Shown: positions 1 to 6,342 of the stretch, in pieces
Layout: every line of letters begins with the position of its first letter
How positions within the stretch are numbered: the first letter of the stretch is position 1
Assembly (NCBI GenBank): GCA_016789485.1
Contig: JAEURE010000064.1
Location: 1-10,697, forward strand
DNA length: 10,697 bases
Direction: 5' to 3'
DNA from: Anaerolineales bacterium
Lineage (GTDB): Bacteria; Chloroflexota; Anaerolineae; Anaerolineales; Villigracilaceae
The notes under the pieces: generated by a model
Databases searched by the model: none
The model's input: the letters and a program-made list of their open reading frames with translations, nothing else
What the model was told of the DNA's origin: nothing
Made by a program: the position numbers and the translations under genes

Positions 1-548
1 AACAAGGTGCTTTATCTTCACGCGTTGATTTGAAGGCTGGTTTGCGTATGTTCCGCGAGTCAGACTTGATTTATATCAGCACCCTGGATGCTGAATTACC
101 TTTTGACCTGTGGCCCCAGATGCCGGGCGACCTGTCCATTCCCATTACACCTCCTCAGCAGGTTGCTCTCGCCGGCGGTTGGAAGATCGGTTGTGAACGT
201 TGGCATCTTCCGGTATTAGCCAGGGAACAAGCTGAACGAAACGATGATCAATTTCAAGTCTGGTTGGATGCGGAACATTTGCCGGATACGCTTCATCTAA
301 GGTCGCGCCATCAAGGCGACCATTTCGCGCCGCTGGGGATGAGCGGGCATTCGCAAAAACTCTCCGATTTTTTCGTGAACGAGAAGATGCCGCATCGTGC
401 GCGCGAACACTGGCCGTTATTATGTGCCGGTGATGAGATAGTTTGGATTCCGGGTTATCGTCCCGCGCATCCTTATCGTTTAACAGACACAACACGAAAG
501 GTTTTTTATCTTTCCGTTCTCCGCCCGTCTGAAAAAGGTCCGGAATAA
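1..548 (+). CDS. tilS: tRNA(Ile)-lysidine synthase, C-terminal part (5' end outside window)
   Basis: TilS converts the wobble C34 of the CAU-anticodon tRNA-Ile to lysidine using ATP and lysine, in the cytoplasm. The frame is open from the left edge (first full codon at base 3), so only about 181 C-terminal residues are present and the catalytic N-terminal PP-loop ATPase lies outside. What is visible is the end of the TilS substrate-binding region followed by the TilS_C domain: a G-D-H-F-x-P-L-G-M segment, then G-H-S-Q-K-L-S-D-F-F and a W-I-P-G-Y-R motif near the end, all typical of the tRNA-binding C-terminal domain. The internal TTG at 30 is not a real start because the frame continues upstream. 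It ends at TAA 546-548, inside a bidirectional terminator. Assignment rests on motif recognition and is strong. Confidence 0.93.
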   Translation, partial: QGALSSRVDLKAGLRMFRESDLIYISTLDAELPFDLWPQMPGDLSIPITPPQQVALAGGWKIGCERWHLPVLAREQAERNDDQFQVWLDAEHLPDTLHLRSRHQGDHFAPLGMSGHSQKLSDFFVNEKMPHRAREHWPLLCAGDEIVWIPGYRPAHPYRLTDTTRKVFYLSVLRPSEKGPE

Positions 549-580
549 AAAAATCCCGTTCCATGGAACGGGATTTTTTT
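547..580. terminator. Bidirectional intrinsic terminator between tilS and the recombinase-like gene
   Basis: Bases 547-580 form a perfect 34-bp palindrome centred on CCATGG. On each strand the stem core TCCCGTTCC/GGAACGGGA is preceded by seven A and followed by seven T, the layout of a two-way rho-independent terminator. It overlaps the tilS stop (546-548) and ends 3 bp before the stop of the convergent gene (583-585). Confidence 0.93.
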
Positions 581-582
581 AT

Positions 583-1482
583 TTATTTGATTTCGCCATT
601 TAATTGTCTGAGTTTTATGAACAATTCGCGCCATTGAATTTTTGAGACGCCTAGCTTTTGGCGAATTTTATCCACTTCCACTCCAGATTGATAATCGCGC
701 AGAGCGCAAGTCCAGCGGCACATGTCAAAGGATAGGTGTTTGCTGAGGCCGGCTTCTTCGCCAACGTCTTCCAGCAGATATTCAAGTCTGCGCGGCGACC
801 AGGCGAATACTTGGTCCACAGGCTGGTATTGGGCGAGATATTCTTTGTACGCGGCAATCCAGTCTTCGTCCAAATCTATTTTGCGTTCCTTGTAACGGTT
901 GGCTGGACTGGCATAGCGGACAAATAGGTGCGGGCCGTTCTTGGAATCAAGGTCAATATGATTGATATGAATACCGAGGCATTCGCTTTTCTTGATGGCG
1001 GTGGTCAGCAAAAGATAGACGAGGGTATATGGGCGGGCGTCAGGCTTCTTTTCACGGCGGTGACGATCTGCGGCAAGTAAGACAGCTTCATATTCACTCT
1101 CTGTCAGCACTTGCGGAATTGGGCTAATGGCGGAGCGTTGCAGGACTTTTTCGGCCGGGTCAATGGCGAGAGTGCCATGTTGGTTCAGCCAGCGGAAAAA
1201 AGATTTTACAGAGGTTATACGCCGCGAGAGGGTTTTGGGGCTGCATGGAATGCCTCTTTCCTTTTCCATCCAGGTGAAGAAGCGATTGAGATCGTCTGTG
1301 GTGATCGCGCCAATGCTTTGGTCTGGGGCAATGAATTGATTGAGCAGCCGCACATCCGAAAGGAATGCTTTTACGGTATTGGTGGAGCGCCCTTGGTCGT
1401 ACAGGAACATTTCCCAGCCATTGATGGCGGCAGGGAGTAGTGTCTTTGAATTGATATGTGCGGAATCTGATGCTTTTGCCAT
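583..1482 (-). CDS. Tyrosine-recombinase-fold protein, apparently catalytically inactive
   Basis: 299-residue protein with the layout of XerC/XerD-type integrases: an N-terminal SAM-like core-binding domain (about residues 17-112, including a T-V-K-A-F-L-S-D-V-R-L-L helix) and a C-terminal catalytic-fold domain (about 125-295). Lining it up with the Arg-Lys-His-Arg-His/Trp-Tyr signature shows most active-site positions changed: Arg I is Lys164 (T-A-I-K-K-S-E), the box II His is Asp253, the next His/Trp is Val279 (L-G-V-S), and the nucleophilic Tyr is Phe288 (codon TTC at 619-621). The beta-strand Lys (198 or 201) and Arg II (Arg256, in C-R-W) remain. It is intact and full length, so it may act as a DNA-binding protein rather than a recombinase; that role is inferred. 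The start is supported by AAGGA at 1489-1493. It has its own promoter and no phage or IS context. The fold call is firm, the function unknown. Confidence 0.8.
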   Translation of the reverse strand: MAKASDSAHINSKTLLPAAINGWEMFLYDQGRSTNTVKAFLSDVRLLNQFIAPDQSIGAITTDDLNRFFTWMEKERGIPCSPKTLSRRITSVKSFFRWLNQHGTLAIDPAEKVLQRSAISPIPQVLTESEYEAVLLAADRHRREKKPDARPYTLVYLLLTTAIKKSECLGIHINHIDLDSKNGPHLFVRYASPANRYKERKIDLDEDWIAAYKEYLAQYQPVDQVFAWSPRRLEYLLEDVGEEAGLSKHLSFDMCRWTCALRDYQSGVEVDKIRQKLGVSKIQWRELFIKLRQLNGEIK

Positions 1483-1492
1483 AATATGTCCT

Positions 1493-1506
1493 TGCGCAGT
1501 AGCGCA
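1493..1506 (-). promoter_or_regulatory. Small hairpin in the recombinase-like gene's 5' UTR, touching the Shine-Dalgarno
   Basis: On the minus strand TGCGC (1506-1502), loop TACT and GCGCA (1497-1493) form a 5-bp hairpin whose last base is the first A of the AAGGA ribosome-binding site. It could modulate translation or be a small operator; it may also be chance. Confidence 0.3.
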
Positions 1507-1520
1507 TAGTCTTTTCGTAT

Positions 1521-1549
1521 AGTTTAGCGAATCTGACGGGGGTTGTCAA
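1521..1549 (-). promoter_or_regulatory. Sigma70-type promoter of the recombinase-like gene
   Basis: Minus strand: a perfect -35 TTGACA (1549-1544), a 17-bp spacer, and -10 TAAACT (1526-1521, four of six matches to consensus). The predicted start near 1514 gives a leader of about 32 nt. This makes the gene separately transcribed from the LCP gene upstream, although no terminator is visible between them. Confidence 0.7.
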
Positions 1550-1568
1550 CTGGGTATTTGAGCAGATA

Positions 1569-3071
1569 TCAATGCGTAAGTTCCTGCGGCTGGAAGCACG
1601 GCTCATAATCTGCGCCGAGGATGACACGATATTGCACGGCGCTATTTGCGTCGGGTAGGGAAAGTATATTTGCCGAATACAGGCCGAGGCTGTTGATGAT
1701 CGTCTGTCGTTGGGTTGAATCCTGCCCGGGCGTGAAATCCACCAACACAGAGGAGGAATAGCCTCTATGGTCGGCGGTCCCAAGAATGGTTTGATAACCC
1801 GCATAGTTTAGGCGCGAGGCGGCAAGGGATTCGAGGGTTTCGAAGCTGGCGCCGTTTTGTACTTCCACGGTGATGGTTTCGCGGGTGACTGCGAAGGTGG
1901 ATAGTGTGGTGGCTTCAACCAACATTTGACCTAACTCCGCCTCATTCGGAAGGAGAACGGATGCGCCTCCGGGGGTTATCCACGAGCTGACAAGGGGCGG
2001 GCGGATGAAGTAGCCGCGAATGTTGGCATTGGTAAAGTTGACGGCGTAAGGCGCCATGCGGAGCATGTCGGCAAGGCTGAGGTCGGTAATGACCGTGCTT
2101 GAGAAATCATTATAGAGTTGAGGGATTTTACTGAAGGTGTCGGTCTGCAGGGCTTTTTGGAAGATGGTGCGCAGCACTTCCTGTTGGCGGCGTCCACGGT
2201 CAAAGTCATTGGATTTGGAACGGGAGCGGGCATACCATAAGGCAAGGTCTCCATCCATGTGAACCTGACCGGGACCGACTGTGTAAAGCCACCAATTATT
2301 TTCGTTGTTCGGGTCGTACGATGGATCAATTAGCCGCCAATCTGTGTAGGCGCAGGAGACAGGGACTTCAATTCCTCCGAGCGTATCTACAATTCGGCGG
2401 AATCCATCGAACTCTACCATCGCGGTGTGGTCAATGCGAATGCCGAGATTGTATGCAATGGCTTCTTTCAGGAGACCGGGGCCGCCGCCGGGATAGCCTC
2501 CAATTTCTCCGCTTTGATAAGCAGTATTTACACGCTGCATTCCAACTGTTGGGATGTAGATCCACAGATCGCGCGGGATCGAGATGAGAGAGACTTGTCC
2601 TTCTTTCGGCCAGACAATGGCAATTACCAGGGTGTCGGTCCTATACGAAGAACCCGGGCGTTTGTCCGAACCAATAAGCAGGAAGTTGATGGTTTCATTG
2701 TCTGTCAAAGGCGGCAGGGCGGTAGGTTCCGCCAAAGAGGATTGTGCAGGGGGAGCCGCTTGAGTGGGGAAGAGCTGATGGAGTGCAAGCGTAGCTGTCG
2801 GTGAAGTTTGAGGCGCAATTACAGGGGATGGGGTTTCCGTCACAGAGAGCAGCTGGGAGGCGGATATGTTCGTATCAAATGTGTACAGAGAAGGCAGGGT
2901 AGGCGTGTACAGCGAAGGTTGAAATGGCGTTGGCGTTGGCGTTGAATTTGGGGCAGAAGTCACAAGCACAAAAGGCAATGCGCCTTGTTCAGGCGCAGGG
3001 GAATTTGTTCCGCAGGCTGTTAGTGTAATTAAAAATGCTGCGGTAAGTGAAAAGAATTTAAATAATTTCAT
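1569..3071 (-). CDS. LytR-CpsA-Psr (LCP) family lipoprotein with C-terminal LytR_C domain
   Basis: 500 residues. The N-terminus is a lipoprotein signal with lipobox L-T-A-C (Cys20), so it should be a membrane-anchored extracytoplasmic protein. A Pro/Thr/Ser-rich linker (about 30-122) leads to the LCP catalytic domain (about 128-308), with signature pieces G-S-D-K-R (134-138), R-T-D-T (144-147), S-I-P-R-D (164-168), N-T-A-Y (182-185) and R-S-R-S...D-F-D-R-G-R-R-Q-Q (282-297), which hold the Arg/Asp residues that bind polyprenyl pyrophosphate. A LytR_C domain follows (about 400-488). LCP enzymes transfer glycopolymers from lipid carriers to the wall or other envelope acceptors; the acceptor here is unknown. 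It is the third gene of an operon, 38 bp after the LysM gene, and lacks a clear ribosome-binding site, so expression probably depends on read-through. Three tandem GGCGTT units at 2926-2943 encode part of the linker. Confidence 0.92.
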   Translation of the reverse strand: MKLFKFFSLTAAFLITLTACGTNSPAPEQGALPFVLVTSAPNSTPTPTPFQPSLYTPTLPSLYTFDTNISASQLLSVTETPSPVIAPQTSPTATLALHQLFPTQAAPPAQSSLAEPTALPPLTDNETINFLLIGSDKRPGSSYRTDTLVIAIVWPKEGQVSLISIPRDLWIYIPTVGMQRVNTAYQSGEIGGYPGGGPGLLKEAIAYNLGIRIDHTAMVEFDGFRRIVDTLGGIEVPVSCAYTDWRLIDPSYDPNNENNWWLYTVGPGQVHMDGDLALWYARSRSKSNDFDRGRRQQEVLRTIFQKALQTDTFSKIPQLYNDFSSTVITDLSLADMLRMAPYAVNFTNANIRGYFIRPPLVSSWITPGGASVLLPNEAELGQMLVEATTLSTFAVTRETITVEVQNGASFETLESLAASRLNYAGYQTILGTADHRGYSSSVLVDFTPGQDSTQRQTIINSLGLYSANILSLPDANSAVQYRVILGADYEPCFQPQELTH

Positions 3072-3109
3072 CTATGAATCTTTACGGTCTGTGATGTGGA
3101 CGGTCTTAT

Positions 3110-3919
3110 CTATGGGAAGGCGGTCAGGCTGGCAGTAGGCGTAGGCATGGATGTAAAAGTCGGGGCAACTGTGGCTGAAGGCGGTACAGGTGTGTTGCTA
3201 GGTTGGACTGTGATTGTAAACGGCAAAGCTGTCTCTGTCAGCGGGTCGGTGGGATATGGTGTAACGGTGACACCCGGCTGAGGTGTTGGGAAAGGCGTAC
3301 GCGTGGAGACATTTGGCACCCAAAGAACTTCGCCAATATAAACAATATCGCTGGTCCTGCAATTGACGTTCTTTAGCAGCCCCGCCGTGCTGTAGTGGTT
3401 TGTGGCAATCGAATAGAAAGTGTCGCCCGGCCTAACAGTGTAACTTTTCACCCAGCCCGCTGCTCCCTGCACACAAGACTGAAATGTACTGGTAGCGACA
3501 GGCGGAACGTATAAAACTTTGCCGGCTACAAGATTATCACTTACCAAACAATTTCCGCGTTTTAGATCATCTCTGTTCACGCGATATCGCACAGCCAGGC
3601 TATCCAGAGTATCGTTGGATTGCAAAATGATCTGGCCCCAGCCCAATGGAGGCAGACATGTGCTTTGAAACAACACATTTGTAGATGAAGGCAGAACCAT
3701 TAAAGTTGGAGTTTCCAGCCCAGGGATGGGAGTTAACGTTGGAGGAATTGTCGGCGTGGCTGTCAGTGGAAGCGGGGATGGCATCACAATATTGGTCGCT
3801 GTGGGAGCCGCCTCAGGGACAAATTCCACAAGCGAGATCGATAACGCTCCTACCATCAACCCGATTGAGAGCATTGCGATCACGAGCGCATTGCCAAAAT
3901 CGCGCAAGCCTTGCGTCAT
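3110..3919 (-). CDS. Membrane-anchored double LysM-domain protein
   Basis: 269 residues. One N-terminal transmembrane segment (about 10-32), a Pro/Thr-rich spacer, LysM 1 (about 97-139) and LysM 2 (about 159-202, with Y-T-V-R-P-G-D-T), then a long Pro/Thr-rich tail. LysM domains bind N-acetylglucosamine-containing glycans, so the part outside the membrane likely grips peptidoglycan or another envelope polymer. Each LysM lies inside a matching frame: Cys then Gly-Trp before it and Asn-Cys near its end (Cys88/Cys124 and Cys149/Cys187), pointing to tandem duplication and one disulfide per module. No catalytic domain is present. The start is set by AAGGA at 3925-3929 and the ATGA overlap (3916-3919) with the upstream kinase-like gene, so the two are translationally coupled; the LCP gene follows 38 bp on. 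Confidence 0.88.
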   Translation of the reverse strand: MTQGLRDFGNALVIAMLSIGLMVGALSISLVEFVPEAAPTATNIVMPSPLPLTATPTIPPTLTPIPGLETPTLMVLPSSTNVLFQSTCLPPLGWGQIILQSNDTLDSLAVRYRVNRDDLKRGNCLVSDNLVAGKVLYVPPVATSTFQSCVQGAAGWVKSYTVRPGDTFYSIATNHYSTAGLLKNVNCRTSDIVYIGEVLWVPNVSTRTPFPTPQPGVTVTPYPTDPLTETALPFTITVQPSNTPVPPSATVAPTFTSMPTPTASLTAFP

Positions 3920-6279
3920 TTCTTTCCTTTTGCTTCGCTATTTTTTTCAGGGTCTGCGGAACCGGCAATTGGCAGCAAGACGCTGAACGTTGACCCAACT
4001 CCTTGTTCACTTTCCACCCATATTCGTCCGTGTTGAGCTTCAGTGAGAGCCTTGGCGATGGAAAGTCCAACACCTGTATCGCCAACTCCCTGAATAAGAA
4101 CATTATCTGCCCGGTACAAGCGAGTGAAGACTCGCGGCAGGTCAATGGATGCAATTCCGCCGCCGCTATCCGTCACCTGAATCAGGATGTAATCCAGCCC
4201 ATTCTCGCTTCGGGTCTGGACCTTGAGCCTGACCGTCCCCTCAAAGGGAGTGGCCGCCCCGGCATTTTGCATCAAATGGATCAAAATCTGTTGCAACGCC
4301 TCACGGTCTGCTTGAATGGGAGCAAGGGTCTTTGGCAATTCCAGGTGCATGGAGATATTTTTCTCGCGTACCTGTGTGCTCGTGTAGGACATGGCATTGT
4401 CAATGATTGAATTCAAGTCCACAGATTCAGGCTTGAGATCGTTCAATTCTGTTTCCAAGGTTGTCACCTGGATCATGTCATCCGTCAAACTGCGGATGCG
4501 CTCCGTGGAGGCTTTGATTCGCTCCACAAATTTTCTTTGCAATGCACCTAGAATGCCGACCGACTCGCCGAGCAGCAGATCCGTGTATCCAACAATAGAC
4601 GACAAGGGCTGGCGCAATTCCTGCGAAATGGATGCAATGACTTCAGCCTGTTCCGTGCTTTTTGTGGCTGCACGCCCCTTTTCCATTTCATGTGCTTTCA
4701 TGTTTGCATCTGCAAGCTGGTTTTGCAAACGCGCAAGTTCCTGTAGTGTTGTCTTAAGTTCCTTTTCAACCTGCGAAGCAGAAGCGGATGGCTGAAGGTT
4801 CTTGCCTGAACGCAATTCTGCATTTTCCAGCTGTAATTGTTCTATGATTTGAAGCGATTCTTCCTGAGCCACTCGTAGGGACGATACTTCGGTTGCGCCG
4901 CTTTTTTGGATCTCCGCCCGGGCTGCTTCCAGCTGCTGGGTGAGTTCCTGCACCTGGCGCTCCAGTTGGATGGTTTGCGTCCGCGCCTGATCAGCTTGTG
5001 CTTCCAGTTTATTTAAATTTTGACTTCGCTTGATGATGGGCACAAGCGACATGGCAATGTTGGAGAGGAAAGCCTGGTCTTCCGCTGTCCAGGTTCGGTC
5101 GGAATAAGGCGAGAGTAAAAGCAGACCGCCCAGTGATTCTTTCTCCGGGGTGAGGATCGGCACACTCAATAAGTGACCGGGATTGGTCAAACCAAGGATA
5201 TCCCCAAGTCCTTTAATGTCCGCGGAAGTGCTGCTGGCAGGCATTCGCAAGGGACGCCCGCGCTGGAGGGAATTTGCCAGCATGGGAATGGAACCTTTAT
5301 TAAGCGAACCGCCTTCGAGGCTGTCTTCACGGATAAGATCGTATCCGCCGGCAATCACCATCTGGTTGTTGTTGTCTGTCAGATAGATCATAAAGCACAA
5401 GTCAGAAAGCATTGTCTGCGCAATGGCGCGGGTAACCGCCTGGCTGACCTTTGTCGGGTTTGACTCTGCCGCGAGCGCGAGCATGGCGTGGAAGGTTTTT
5501 GGATCGGTGCTATATCGCCTGCGTTCCGGGTTTGCAGTATCCTGTTGTTTAGTTGCTTTCGGCCGAGGGGCGGAAATTGCGATTTGTCCCGGTGTAGCGA
5601 ACCGTTGTGGCAGTGTCAACAAAATGGGATACGCCGCCATGTATGCCAGACGCACGATTCCCGAATAATTTCCTTCAATTTGGAACACTAAATGACTTGC
5701 ATGACCTAGGAAACCCAGGAATAACAAAGTCACCCCATTCCACATGCCGTCTGGCCTGCGGATGAAAAGAATGGCGATGCCTACCAATGCCATGAAAAGT
5801 GAGCTGATTTGCCAGAACCAATCATCAACGGTCTGGTTGTAACTTAATGAAGCAAACTGAGGATCGGCGATCTGAGTCTGCCATGTGAGCAGGCTTACTC
5901 CCAGAGCAACCAATACAAGCAGGCTTAGCAGTGTCGCTGCCGCATCTGCGCCACGGTTTGGCTCAGGAAAGGCATACAGCCAGGTGATCCAAATGATGCC
6001 GAATAGAATGAAGGCTCTGTCCATTGGCGGCAGAATCGTTCTTGGTTCGACAATTTGCTGCCAGCCCAGCCCGCTGAAAATGAACATGAAAATTTGCGCG
6101 CAAAGTAAAATGCCAAGCCCCACAAAAGCGCGTTTTGCCTGTGGAAATTCGCTGACCCGCCAGTGATTAAACGCAGATTGCAGCGCGCTCGCCACTGCGA
6201 ACACCAAAACTATATAATAAATTAAATCCCCGGGGGGAACCGTCAGCTGTGTGAGGATTAAACTGGTAAATGCATTCAT
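3916..6279 (-). CDS. 7-TM, GAF, coiled-coil histidine-kinase-like protein lacking the phosphoacceptor His
   Basis: 787 residues from the ATG at 6279. Order: seven hydrophobic helices (about 18-36, 51-70, 87-104, 113-132, 154-173, 180-199, 207-224), a GAF-type domain (about 275-418), a coiled coil (about 420-540), a HisKA dimerisation helix pair (545-612) and a HATPase_c domain (655-771). ATP-binding boxes look intact: N-box Asn672, D-S-G-G-G-I (704-709), F-box V-F-T-R-L-Y-R, G2 box G-D-T-G-V-G-L-S (733-740). The H-box reads S-I-S-Q-E-L-R-Q-P-L: the invariant His is Gln553, codon CAG at 4623-4621. Classical autophosphorylation is therefore not expected; it may be a pseudokinase, an allosteric partner or use another residue. 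The longer in-frame start at 6465 is rejected because it adds a hydrophilic stretch lying across the divergent promoter and TPR gene. First gene of an envelope operon with LysM and LCP genes; no response regulator in view. Confidence 0.88.
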   Translation of the reverse strand: MNAFTSLILTQLTVPPGDLIYYIVLVFAVASALQSAFNHWRVSEFPQAKRAFVGLGILLCAQIFMFIFSGLGWQQIVEPRTILPPMDRAFILFGIIWITWLYAFPEPNRGADAAATLLSLLVLVALGVSLLTWQTQIADPQFASLSYNQTVDDWFWQISSLFMALVGIAILFIRRPDGMWNGVTLLFLGFLGHASHLVFQIEGNYSGIVRLAYMAAYPILLTLPQRFATPGQIAISAPRPKATKQQDTANPERRRYSTDPKTFHAMLALAAESNPTKVSQAVTRAIAQTMLSDLCFMIYLTDNNNQMVIAGGYDLIREDSLEGGSLNKGSIPMLANSLQRGRPLRMPASSTSADIKGLGDILGLTNPGHLLSVPILTPEKESLGGLLLLSPYSDRTWTAEDQAFLSNIAMSLVPIIKRSQNLNKLEAQADQARTQTIQLERQVQELTQQLEAARAEIQKSGATEVSSLRVAQEESLQIIEQLQLENAELRSGKNLQPSASASQVEKELKTTLQELARLQNQLADANMKAHEMEKGRAATKSTEQAEVIASISQELRQPLSSIVGYTDLLLGESVGILGALQRKFVERIKASTERIRSLTDDMIQVTTLETELNDLKPESVDLNSIIDNAMSYTSTQVREKNISMHLELPKTLAPIQADREALQQILIHLMQNAGAATPFEGTVRLKVQTRSENGLDYILIQVTDSGGGIASIDLPRVFTRLYRADNVLIQGVGDTGVGLSIAKALTEAQHGRIWVESEQGVGSTFSVLLPIAGSADPEKNSEAKGKK

Positions 6280-6288
6280 GCAGTCACG

Positions 6289-6312
6289 ATTATACTGCCA
6301 GTTCAAAAAATA
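6289..6312 (-). promoter_or_regulatory. Promoter of the kinase-like/LysM/LCP operon
   Basis: Minus strand: perfect -10 TATAAT at 6294-6289 with only 9 nt between it and the ATG at 6279. A weak -35 (GGGACA, four of six, 18-bp spacer) lies upstream. The transcript would begin about 2-3 nt before the start codon, so it would be effectively leaderless; no Shine-Dalgarno is seen. Confidence 0.5.
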
Positions 6313-6332
6313 TGTCCCACCCAACGTATAAT
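6302..6332 (+). promoter_or_regulatory. Promoter of the TPR-protein gene
   Basis: A perfect -10 TATAAT at 6327-6332 lies 10 nt before the ATG at 6343; the only -35 candidate is TTCAAA at 6302-6307 (19-bp spacer), which is weak. No ribosome-binding site fits the remaining bases, so a nearly leaderless message is predicted, mirroring the divergent operon. Confidence 0.5.
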
Positions 6333-6342
6333 TATCATTACG

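Noticed and set aside
145..564. Antisense reading frame over tilS, and similar long antisense frames at 1160-1804, 6955-7458 and 9183-9689
   Set aside because: They lie opposite genes with clear family motifs, lack ribosome-binding sites and show no recognisable domains.
583..1482. Integrated phage or genomic island marked by the integrase-like gene
   Set aside because: No tRNA, attachment-site repeats, phage genes or shift in composition are visible around it, and its active site is degenerate.
2926..2943. Three tandem GGCGTT units as a possible regulatory or CRISPR-like repeat
   Set aside because: They encode alternating Thr-Pro in the low-complexity linker of the LCP lipoprotein, which explains the repeat.
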